Origin: an uncultured Clostridia bacterium
GTDB taxonomy: Bacteria > Bacillota > Clostridia > Oscillospirales > Acutalibacteraceae
Reading direction: 5' to 3'
NCBI GenBank assembly: GCA_947624755.1
Contig: CANQLQ010000094.1
Coordinates: forward strand, 1 to 7,649
DNA: 7,649 nucleotides
Shown here piece after piece: positions 1 to 5,906 of the stretch (position 1 is the stretch's first letter; each line of letters opens with the position of its first letter). Below the pieces are notes generated by a model that worked only from the letters and a program-made list of their open reading frames with translations, was not told where the DNA came from and ran no database searches. A program made the position numbers and the translations under genes.

Positions 1-1545
1 AGCAAAACCAAGGATATTCCCTATATACTCCCGAACTTTAAAACAAATACTTTTGTTTCGTCATATAACCCTGCCGTTGAAATAGGCGGCGAGCCTGTGC
101 TTATAGGCGAAAGAATCAACCCGACAGGTAAATCAAAATTCAAAACCGCCCTTCGTGAAAATAATATTGCCTATATTCTTTCGGAAGGTATCAGTCAGCA
201 GGAAAAGGGCGTGCATATTCTTGACGTAAATGTCGGACTTCCCGAAATTGATGAATGTAAAATGATGCTCTCTGCCATAACGGAGCTTCAGAGCGTGCTT
301 GATTTGCCGCTTGAGATAGATACCGTCAAAGCCGAAGCAATGGAAAAGGCGCTTCGTATTTATAACGGCAAACCGATGATTAATTCCGTCAATGCAAAAG
401 AAGAAAGTATGAATACCGTTCTTCCTCTTGCGGCAAAATACGGCGGTGTTGTCGTTGCGCTTACGATTGACGAAAACGGCATACCCGAAACAGCCGAGGG
501 CAGATTAGCCCTTGCAAAGCGCATTGTTGAAAGAGCAAAAGAATACGGCATAGACAAAAAGGATATAGTTGTTGACACTCTTGCCATGACAATTTCTTCC
601 GATGACAACAGCGCAAGAATAACTCTTGATTCAATAAGACTTATCAAAGAAAAGCTTGGTGTAAAAACAGGACTTGGTGTTTCAAATATTTCTTTCGGAC
701 TTCCCGACAGGGACAGCGTAAACTCAATTTTTTTGTCTGTTGCTTTTGAGGCGGGACTTGACTGCGCAATTATGAATCCGTATTCGGTAAATATGATGAG
801 AAGCTATCATTGTTTCCTTGCTTTAAACGGTCAGGATAAAGGCTGTGCAAAATATATTGACTTTGCGTCAAATGTTCAGACACAGACAATATCAAGGCCG
901 CAGACGCCTGCCGTAAAGGAAAACGACGACGGCATGACACCGCTTTGCTTTGCGATCGTCAAAGGAATGAAACAGCAGGCTTTTCAAAATGCCGGGGAGC
1001 TTGCAAAAACCGAAGATTCAATGAAAATAATCAATGAATATATAATCCCTGCCCTTGATATTGTGGGTGACCGCTTTGAAAAGAAAACAATGTTTCTCCC
1101 CCAGCTTCTTATGAGCGCAGAAGCGGCAGGCTCTGCGTTTGACGCAGTTAAAGCATCGCTTACGTCGCAGACGACTAAAAAAGACAAGATAGTTCTTGCA
1201 ACCGTAAAAGGTGATATTCACGATATCGGTAAAAATATTGTAAAAGTTCTTTTGCAAAATTACGGTTATGATGTAATTGACCTCGGAAAAGATGTTGCGC
1301 CCGAAAGGGTAGTTGAAGCCGCAAAAGAAAGCGGCGCAAAACTGGTTGGTCTGAGCGCTCTTATGACAACAACGGTTGAAAATATGAGGGAAACAATAAC
1401 GCTTCTCAAAAAAGAGCTTCCCGAAGTAAAAACCGTTGTCGGCGGCGCAGTGCTTACTCAGGAATATGCCGATATGATAGGCGCAGGCCACTATTCAAAA
1501 GACGCAATGGATACGGTAAGGTTTGCCGAAAGCTTTTTCGGATAA
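1..1545 (+). CDS. metH: Cobalamin-dependent methionine synthase, C-terminal part (5' end outside window)
   Basis: Transfers the methyl group of methyltetrahydrofolate through cob(I)alamin to homocysteine, giving methionine; cytoplasmic. The frame is open from base 1, so the GTG at 97 is an internal codon and the visible 514 residues are a fragment. Residues 1-32 are linker. A pterin-binding barrel follows (about 33-300), with IGERINPTG at 35-43, DVNVG at 75-79, INSVNA at 127-132 and GVSNISFGLP at 226-235. Next come the helical cap (FLPQLLMSAEA) and the B12 domain (about 395-514) with DIHDIGKN at 405-412, where His407 matches the lower axial cobalt ligand, then GLSALMTTT and a GGAVLT turn. The homocysteine-binding domain should lie upstream. 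The protein stops right after the B12 domain, so the AdoMet-dependent reactivation domain of E. coli MetH is absent, as in other short clostridial and Thermotoga forms. No upstream regulatory region is visible. Confidence 0.95.
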   Translation, partial: SKTKDIPYILPNFKTNTFVSSYNPAVEIGGEPVLIGERINPTGKSKFKTALRENNIAYILSEGISQQEKGVHILDVNVGLPEIDECKMMLSAITELQSVLDLPLEIDTVKAEAMEKALRIYNGKPMINSVNAKEESMNTVLPLAAKYGGVVVALTIDENGIPETAEGRLALAKRIVERAKEYGIDKKDIVVDTLAMTISSDDNSARITLDSIRLIKEKLGVKTGLGVSNISFGLPDRDSVNSIFLSVAFEAGLDCAIMNPYSVNMMRSYHCFLALNGQDKGCAKYIDFASNVQTQTISRPQTPAVKENDDGMTPLCFAIVKGMKQQAFQNAGELAKTEDSMKIINEYIIPALDIVGDRFEKKTMFLPQLLMSAEAAGSAFDAVKASLTSQTTKKDKIVLATVKGDIHDIGKNIVKVLLQNYGYDVIDLGKDVAPERVVEAAKESGAKLVGLSALMTTTVENMRETITLLKKELPEVKTVVGGAVLTQEYADMIGAGHYSKDAMDTVRFAESFFG

Positions 1546-1556
1546 AGGGTGTTTTT

Positions 1557-1919
1557 ATGGACAGAAATGAATTGTTTCAATGGGTAAAGGAAAGGTTTGG
1601 TACAGAACCCGAATATCTTTGGGTAAAAGCGCCGAACTTTGCCGTACTCAGAAACAAAAATAAAAAATGGTATGCCGTTGTTATGGACGTTTCAAAAAGC
1701 AGGCTCGGATTTGAAGAAAACGAAATTATTGATATTCTCAACGTAAAATGCGATCCGCTTCTTATCGGTTCGTTAAGGCTTAAAAAGGGATTTTTCCCCG
1801 CTTATCATATGAACAAAGATAAATGGATTTCCGTTGCCCTTGACGAAACGGCTAACAGCGATGAAATAAAGGCGCTTGTTGAACTGAGCTTCACTCTTAC
1901 AAATCAAAAGAAAAAATAA
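1557..1919 (+). CDS. MmcQ/YjbR-family small protein
   Basis: A 120-residue protein of the MmcQ/YjbR family, a small fold often described as DNA-binding-like but without a settled biochemical role. Family hallmarks are visible in order: RNKNKKWYAVVMDV (about residues 32-45), a DILNVKCDPLL stretch (about 59-69), the strongly conserved PAYHMNKDKWISVAL segment (about 81-95), and an ending of the type VELSFTLT. Length fits the family (about 115-125). It starts 11 bp after the metH stop with an AAAGGG ribosome site at 1544-1549 that overlaps that stop, so it is probably co-transcribed and perhaps translationally coupled with metH. No functional link to methionine synthesis is known to me, and the neighbourhood alone does not establish one. 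Confidence 0.9.
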   Translation: MDRNELFQWVKERFGTEPEYLWVKAPNFAVLRNKNKKWYAVVMDVSKSRLGFEENEIIDILNVKCDPLLIGSLRLKKGFFPAYHMNKDKWISVALDETANSDEIKALVELSFTLTNQKKK

Positions 1920-1931
1920 GATTTAAAACGA

Positions 1932-1960
1932 TTGAAAATTTAATATTATTGTGATAACAT
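1932..1960 (+). promoter_or_regulatory. Candidate sigma-A promoter for the 2072-5654 operon
   Basis: TTGAAA at 1932-1937 and TAACAT at 1955-1960 are separated by 17 bp and match the consensus at 5/6 and 4/6 positions. It lies in the gap after the yjbR-like gene and would give a leader of roughly 105 nt before the start at 2072. The region is AT-rich, so a chance match is quite possible. No intrinsic terminator for the metH-yjbR unit is visible between 1920 and 2071; a weak TGCAAA/TTTGCA inverted repeat near 2000-2025 has no T-run. Confidence 0.35.
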
Positions 1961-2059
1961 AAAATTACTTGGTAATACCCTGATATTAAGTCCTTCCTGC
2001 AAACTAAAAGACGCTTTGCAAATGCGGTAATGTGTCGGAATTTGCTCGGCGGACAGAAT

Positions 2060-2064
2060 AAGGA
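2060..2064 (+). promoter_or_regulatory. Ribosome binding site fixing the start at 2072
   Basis: AAGGA lies 7 nt before the ATG at 2072. The in-frame ATG at 2030 has no comparable site and would put 14 polar residues before the signal peptide, so 2072 is preferred. Confidence 0.85.
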
Positions 2065-2071
2065 TTTTGCG

Positions 2072-3265
2072 ATGAAAAGATTAATCAGAACCTCGATATT
2101 ATTATATATAGCTATACTTTGCGTTACGGCTTCCTGCGTCTGCACTTTTGCAATCGGCACAGATGATATTTCCGCCAAAATTTCGGATAACAACGGCGGT
2201 ATTTTGTCAATATCTTACCGCGGAGACACCGCCTCATTTCCCAAAAATTCGCTTGAAGCGATACGCTCTGCCGAAAAATCAGGAGCCGATATGGTGAGCG
2301 TAAGCGTCGCAATGACAAAAGACGGAGTTATTGTACTTTCGGAAAACGAAGAAAACAACATCTCAAATCTCACTTTTGAAGAAGCCGAAAAGCTTTTTTT
2401 AAAGAATAATGACGGCAGTGTTTCAAAATATACCATAGTTTCGCTTGAAAAGGCGCTCAAAAGATTTATGCCAAAAGCCGTACTTGTGCTTGATAACGGC
2501 TGGGATATCAAAGATAAAATAGCGGCTCTTTGCAAAAAGTTGGATTCAACCGAAAGGGTAATTCTTCGCACCGACGCATCCGCAAAAGAAATTGCCGCTT
2601 GGAAACAAAACGGCGGCTCAATTCCCGTTATTGGTGTTTACAAGGGAAACATTGTTTTCAATGCTATTTCGCACATTTCACGACTTTCAAAGTGCGGTGA
2701 AAAAATGGTGCAGTACCAAAGCAAAAACTATTTCTGCGTATCTTTCAATAATTTCTCGGCAAAAAGATATTCTTCCGGTGATAACGCAAGAGCTGTTGTT
2801 TCGATGTATTCAAAAGACCTTTGCGGACAAAGAGAGGACAATGTAAGCGGCTGGGACGAAATGGCAGGACGCGGATTTTCGGTAATTGAAACCAATGATA
2901 TTGAAGGACTGTGCAATTACATTAACAGCACGGAAAAAGAAAGTGATAATCTTCTTTCCCTTTATGAAAAGGCAAAGGCGGTCGATGCTTCGGCTTATTC
3001 GCCGGTGAGCGTTAAAAATCTTGAGACTGCTTTAAAAAACGCCGAAGAAGCGCTTTTTACAAAAAATACTTCTCTCGGAAAGCTCCAGTCCTCGTACAGT
3101 ACCCTTACCGAAAGCCTTAACAATCTTACGGTTTTACAGCAGACCGATACACAAAGGGGCAGTCTTAACATAACGGCAGGAAAAATCGCATCGGTATTTA
3201 TTTTCGGCGGACTTCTTCTTGCGGGAGAAATTTATCTTATTAAAATGCGAAAGAAAGAAAAATAA
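2072..3265 (+). CDS. Secreted membrane-anchored GDPD-like protein lacking catalytic residues
   Basis: A 397-residue protein. Residues 1-28 form a signal peptide (MKRLIR, a hydrophobic stretch, then TFA as a possible cleavage site). Residues about 43-285 resemble a glycerophosphodiester phosphodiesterase barrel: SISYRGDTASFPKNSLEA (47-64), GADMVSVSVAMTKDGVIVL (71-89), a SLEKALKRF segment (124-132), and an ETNDIEGLCNYI end. The diagnostic HRG is YRG (Tyr49), the ELD metal pair is SVS (Ser76, Ser78), and the second catalytic His is replaced (Glu91 region). The later metal-binding Glu region reads VLDNGW. Active phosphodiesterase function is therefore unlikely. Residues about 293-356 are helical and FIVAR-like (LYEKAKAVDASAYS), followed by a membrane helix (about 371-390) and a KMRKKEK tail, so the protein should face outward, anchored at its C-terminus. 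A binding, sensing or scaffolding role is inference. It heads a probable three-gene operon. Confidence 0.75.
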   Translation: MKRLIRTSILLYIAILCVTASCVCTFAIGTDDISAKISDNNGGILSISYRGDTASFPKNSLEAIRSAEKSGADMVSVSVAMTKDGVIVLSENEENNISNLTFEEAEKLFLKNNDGSVSKYTIVSLEKALKRFMPKAVLVLDNGWDIKDKIAALCKKLDSTERVILRTDASAKEIAAWKQNGGSIPVIGVYKGNIVFNAISHISRLSKCGEKMVQYQSKNYFCVSFNNFSAKRYSSGDNARAVVSMYSKDLCGQREDNVSGWDEMAGRGFSVIETNDIEGLCNYINSTEKESDNLLSLYEKAKAVDASAYSPVSVKNLETALKNAEEALFTKNTSLGKLQSSYSTLTESLNNLTVLQQTDTQRGSLNITAGKIASVFIFGGLLLAGEIYLIKMRKKEK

Positions 3266-3284
3266 GACGTTAAAATTCAATTCC

Positions 3285-3289
3285 GGGAG
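3285..3289 (+). promoter_or_regulatory. Ribosome binding site fixing the start at 3298
   Basis: GGGAG is 8 nt before the ATG at 3298. The in-frame GTG at 3289 overlaps this site and cannot use it, so ATG 3298 is the better start. Confidence 0.75.
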
Positions 3290-3297
3290 TGAAAAAT

Positions 3298-4884
3298 ATG
3301 ACGGTTAAAGAAAAATACAAAATTGAACGGGCGGAAACAGCCGAAAGTGTCGGTGTTTCATCAAAAGAAGTTCAAAGCTATATTGACAGTTGCCTTGAAA
3401 AGGGGAAGGAGCTTCATTCAATAATCGTTATCCGTCACGGCAAGGTGGCCTGTGAAGCTTATCGTGACCCTTACGGACCCGATATAAAGCACATGATGTA
3501 CTCTGTTTCAAAAAGCGTTACCTCAACGGCAGTCGGTTTTGCAATTGAAGAAGGGTTAATTTCTCTTGACACAAAATTTGTTGATGTTTTTCCGCACCTT
3601 AGAAAAGAAAAAGAAGATCCCTATCTTGAAAAGCTGACGGTTAAAAATCTTCTTACCATGAGAAGCGGTCTTTCGGTTTCTGCGCTTATGGATCGTACAA
3701 AGGATTCATGGATTGACGATATAGTTGCAGGCAACTGGGCTTTTGAACCCGGCACAAAGTTTAATTATACCAACGAAAATATGTACCTGCTTTGTTGCAT
3801 TATACATAAAAAAACCGGTATGAGCGTTGTTGATTATCTTACCCCGAGACTTTTTGAGCCGCTCGGTATTGAAAATGTCTTTTGGGAAACAGACCCGAGC
3901 GGAGTTGAAGCCGGCGGGTGGGGAATTATGCTAAGTCCTAATGATCTTGCGAATTTTATTTTATGCTACAAACAAAAAGGTGTTTTTGGCGGCAGACAGG
4001 TTATACCTGCAAGCTGGGCGGAAGAAGCGACAAAATATCAGTCCGACAATAGCGATAATATTTACCTTGACTCAAAGGCGGGCTACGGTTATTGCTTTTG
4101 GAGAAACGGCGGCTGTGAAAATTCATACCGTGCGGACGGAATGTTCTGTCAGTTCGCTATTGCTTTCGATGATTATGATGCCTGCGTTGTAATAAACGGC
4201 GGCGAAATTTTTGAACAGAGAATGAGAGACGTAATATGGGAGCATTTTCCGAAGGCATTTTGCGATGATGTGCCTGAAGAAGACGGTATTAAAATTTCAA
4301 TTCCGGCATATGAAAAACTCTCTGCAAAGTCTCATTCCTCCATTGAAAAATATATTGAAAACAAGTCAATAATTTTTTCAAAGCCTAAGGTTCTCAATAC
4401 TGTCGGTTTTCCTGTCAGCGTCCTTCCGCTTGCCACCGTTTTTATGTCGAGCGATAAGGCGGGAAATATTACCAATTTATCTTTTTCATTTAGAGAACAT
4501 GAGCTTTCCTTTACCTGGACGGAAGGGGACAAGATAAATTCTGTTCGTGCCGGAATGGACGGCGAATACAGATATGACAAAATCACGCTTGGCAATATGC
4601 CGTTTCATACCTGTGCGACTGCGGCATGGAACAGTGAAACCGAGCTTGAAATTCATATAAGACCTTTAGAAGCCGTTGCCGAACGTATTCTTGTCTTTCG
4701 TTTTGACGGCGATAATGTTACGATGCTTCCGTCATCAATGCCTACATCCGGAACAATGGCCGAATGGCTTGTTGAACACTACAGCGAAAATATTGACAAT
4801 GCTTTAATACATAATTTAATGAACGGCGCTGCCCCATACATTGCCTCAATGCTTGATATGAAGCATCACGGAAAAATCAGATAA
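3298..4884 (+). CDS. Beta-lactamase-fold (class C-like) serine hydrolase
   Basis: A 528-residue protein of the beta-lactamase/esterase VIII/D-aminopeptidase superfamily (Pfam Beta-lactamase). Catalytic motifs are visible: SxxK as SVSK at 69-72 (nucleophile Ser69, Lys72) and YxN as YTN at 157-159 within PGTKFNYTNENMYLL. A GGWGIMLSPNDLANF segment (207-220) is typical of the family, and the usual third motif lies near YRADGMFCQF (277-286), where the His/Lys of HxG/KTG is not obvious. The fold ends around 315. About 210 further residues form a C-terminal region I do not recognise, with a beta-rich look. There is no signal peptide or membrane helix, so it is probably cytoplasmic, which argues against a cell-wall peptidase or antibiotic-resistance role. 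The substrate is unknown; an ester or amide is likely. It lies 32 bp after the GDPD-like gene and 20 bp before the YhhN-family gene. Confidence 0.88.
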   Translation: MTVKEKYKIERAETAESVGVSSKEVQSYIDSCLEKGKELHSIIVIRHGKVACEAYRDPYGPDIKHMMYSVSKSVTSTAVGFAIEEGLISLDTKFVDVFPHLRKEKEDPYLEKLTVKNLLTMRSGLSVSALMDRTKDSWIDDIVAGNWAFEPGTKFNYTNENMYLLCCIIHKKTGMSVVDYLTPRLFEPLGIENVFWETDPSGVEAGGWGIMLSPNDLANFILCYKQKGVFGGRQVIPASWAEEATKYQSDNSDNIYLDSKAGYGYCFWRNGGCENSYRADGMFCQFAIAFDDYDACVVINGGEIFEQRMRDVIWEHFPKAFCDDVPEEDGIKISIPAYEKLSAKSHSSIEKYIENKSIIFSKPKVLNTVGFPVSVLPLATVFMSSDKAGNITNLSFSFREHELSFTWTEGDKINSVRAGMDGEYRYDKITLGNMPFHTCATAAWNSETELEIHIRPLEAVAERILVFRFDGDNVTMLPSSMPTSGTMAEWLVEHYSENIDNALIHNLMNGAAPYIASMLDMKHHGKIR

Positions 4885-4904
4885 TTTAAAAAAGGAGAAT
4901 ACCT

Positions 4905-5654
4905 ATGTTTTTTAAAATACTTTTTGCGCTTGTAGTGGCGCTTGAATTTGTAACCGTGCCGCTTTTCCTCAAATATTCGTGGCCCGATAAGACATTTAAG
5001 TCCCTTGGCTACAAAATGCTCAGCGCAACCTTGTTCCTCATTGCGGGACTTCTTGCGATGAAAATCAGTTCAAACTCAACACCTTACGTTTCGCTTGTGA
5101 TGTGGGGTTTGTTCTTCGGTTGGCTCGGAGATTTGTTCCTTGGATATCCGACAAAAAAAATTGTGATTTTCGGTCTTGGACTTTTTGCTTTTCTCGGCGG
5201 ACATATTTTCTATATCGCCGCTTTCCAAAAAGCAATATATGTAAGATATCCGCAAGCTCCGGCATTTGCCTGGTATGAAATTCTTTGTGTTCTTGCTCTT
5301 GTGGGACTTGTTGTGCTTTACGCACTTAAAAAGAAAATTGAAATTAAAAATATTATGGCGGTTCCCGTTGTGATGTACGCGGTAACAATAAGTTTGATGC
5401 TTGTTAAAGCGTTTCGTTTTTGCTTCGGCGAATGGCTTTACGGAATGCATGACCATATAGCTGCTTTATTTATAACGGTTGCGCTCGGTGCGGTTTTGTT
5501 TGTGCTTTCCGACGGCAGTCTCGGAATTTTGCTTTTTGCAGGTCAGGAAAAGAACAGGCCGCTGAAGTTTTTCAATATCGGCACATATTTTGCGGCTCAA
5601 ATTCTCTTAGCTTCAAGTATATTTATAATTTATACACCGGTTCTTCCGACTTAA
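4905..5654 (+). CDS. YhhN/TMEM86-family membrane protein (putative lysoplasmalogenase)
   Basis: A 249-residue integral membrane protein with about eight hydrophobic segments. Characterised relatives (TMEM86A/B and bacterial members) hydrolyse the vinyl-ether bond of lysoplasmalogens. Family motifs appear in order: GWLGDLFLG (72-80, Asp76), FLGGHIFYIAAF (96-107, His100), YAVTISLMLVKA (158-169), GAVLFVLSDGSLGI (195-208, Asp203) and IGTYFAAQILLASS (225-238). It is somewhat longer than E. coli YhhN (about 208), with an enlarged loop around 110-120. A strong AAAGGAG site at 4891-4897 sits 7 nt before the ATG, and the 20-bp gap from the serine hydrolase points to co-transcription. Plasmalogens are common in strict anaerobes, so the role is plausible here, but substrate specificity cannot be read from the sequence. 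Confidence 0.88.
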   Translation: MFFKILFALVVALEFVTVPLFLKYSWPDKTFKSLGYKMLSATLFLIAGLLAMKISSNSTPYVSLVMWGLFFGWLGDLFLGYPTKKIVIFGLGLFAFLGGHIFYIAAFQKAIYVRYPQAPAFAWYEILCVLALVGLVVLYALKKKIEIKNIMAVPVVMYAVTISLMLVKAFRFCFGEWLYGMHDHIAALFITVALGAVLFVLSDGSLGILLFAGQEKNRPLKFFNIGTYFAAQILLASSIFIIYTPVLPT

Positions 5655-5667
5655 ATGAATAAAAAAG

Positions 5668-5728
5668 GTCTGCCGATAAAAAATAATGTAACAAATGTTA
5701 AAAAAGCTCTTGACAATTATCGGCAGAC
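5668..5728. repeat. 12-bp perfect inverted repeat with 37-nt spacer
   Basis: GTCTGCCGATAA at 5668-5679 is matched exactly by TTATCGGCAGAC at 5717-5728. Inside the loop is a smaller palindrome (TAACA/TGTTA). The right arm lies entirely within the spacer of the tRNA promoter. Read on the minus strand the stem is followed by a run of six T, so it could act as an intrinsic terminator in that direction; on the plus strand no T-run follows. Alternatives are an operator, a bidirectional terminator for the yhhN-like transcript, or a tiny non-autonomous element. No target-site duplication is evident. Confidence 0.7.
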
Positions 5729-5738
5729 TTAGTATAAT
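5710..5738 (+). promoter_or_regulatory. Consensus sigma-A promoter of tRNA-Gln
   Basis: A perfect -35 (TTGACA, 5710-5715) and a perfect -10 (TATAAT, 5733-5738) are separated by exactly 17 bp. Transcription should begin near 5745, about 36 nt before the tRNA. This strength is typical of stable-RNA genes. It is the only convincing promoter between the yhhN-like gene and the channel-cysK pair. Confidence 0.9.
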
Positions 5739-5744
5739 ACTAAC

Positions 5745-5760
5745 TGTTCTTTGGAGAACA
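5745..5760 (+). other. Small hairpin at the 5' end of the tRNA precursor
   Basis: TGTTCT, a TTGG loop and AGAACA form a 6-bp stem beginning at about the predicted transcription start. It may stabilise the precursor end or help processing; there is no T-run, so it is not a terminator. Confidence 0.5.
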
Positions 5761-5763
5761 CAG

Positions 5764-5772
5764 CAGAGACTG
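5764..5772 (+). repeat. Leader segment complementary to the tRNA anticodon arm
   Basis: CAGAGACTG at 5764-5772 is the exact reverse complement of CAGTCTCTG at 5807-5815, which covers the 5' anticodon stem, the 5' side of the loop and the CTG anticodon. In the unprocessed transcript the two could pair over 9 bp. Whether this fold forms is not known. Confidence 0.55.
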
Positions 5773-5780
5773 AACAATGT

Positions 5781-5854
5781 AGCGGAATAGTGTAATGGTA
5801 GCACCACAGTCTCTGAATCTGTTTGTCTAGGTTCGAATCCTGGTTCCGCTGCCA
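5781..5854 (+). tRNA. tRNA-Gln (anticodon CUG), CCA encoded
   Basis: A complete cloverleaf. The acceptor AGCGGAA (5781-5787) pairs with TTCCGCT (5844-5850). The D arm is GTGT/GCAC (5790-5793, 5801-5804). The anticodon stem is 5806-5810 with 5818-5822 and the loop is CTCTGAA, with CTG at 5813-5815. The variable loop has 4 nt and the T arm is CTAGG/TTCGAAT/CCTGG (5827-5843). Discriminator G5851 is followed by encoded CCA (5852-5854). The U-U opposition at positions 31-39 also occurs in E. coli tRNA-Gln, supporting the identity. It reads CAG codons. A consensus promoter precedes it and an intrinsic terminator begins 4 nt after CCA. Confidence 0.96.
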
Positions 5855-5857
5855 ATG

Positions 5858-5883
5858 GCACTTGCAATAGCAAGTGCTTTTTT
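5858..5883 (+). terminator. Intrinsic terminator after tRNA-Gln
   Basis: A perfect 8-bp stem, GCACTTGC/GCAAGTGC (5858-5865, 5870-5877), has a 4-nt AATA loop and is followed at once by six T. It ends 23 nt before the start of the channel gene, so transcription into that gene from the tRNA promoter must read through it. Confidence 0.9.
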
Positions 5884-5906
5884 CATAAAATAAAGGAAGA
5901 TGAAAA

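Noticed and set aside
97..99. GTG as a start codon for the methionine synthase
   Set aside because: The frame stays open and MetH-like to base 1, and the codon falls inside the linker/IGERINPTG junction; the gene is truncated by the window.
1018..1491. 157-codon minus-strand open frame inside metH
   Set aside because: It lies wholly within a clearly conserved coding region and shows no recognisable family features; it is a shadow of the real gene.
2030..2071. Upstream ATG as the start of the GDPD-like protein
   Set aside because: It lacks a ribosome site and would place a polar extension before a well-formed signal peptide; AAGGA at 2060-2064 serves ATG 2072.
2072..2160. Lipoprotein signal in the GDPD-like protein
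   Set aside because: Cysteines follow the hydrophobic stretch, but none is preceded by a proper lipobox (TASC and CVC contexts), and a C-terminal anchor is present.
3298..4250. Antibiotic-resistance beta-lactamase
   Set aside because: Although SxxK and YxN are present, there is no export signal and the protein fits the wider esterase/peptidase group.
5613..5873. Minus-strand open frame across the tRNA
   Set aside because: Its residues around AAEPGFEPR are the familiar translation of an antisense tRNA T-arm; it overlaps the tRNA and the yhhN-like gene end and has no support.
5739..5906. T-box or other riboswitch controlling cysK
   Set aside because: No T-box consensus or known aptamer core is visible; the terminator here belongs directly to a true tRNA gene.
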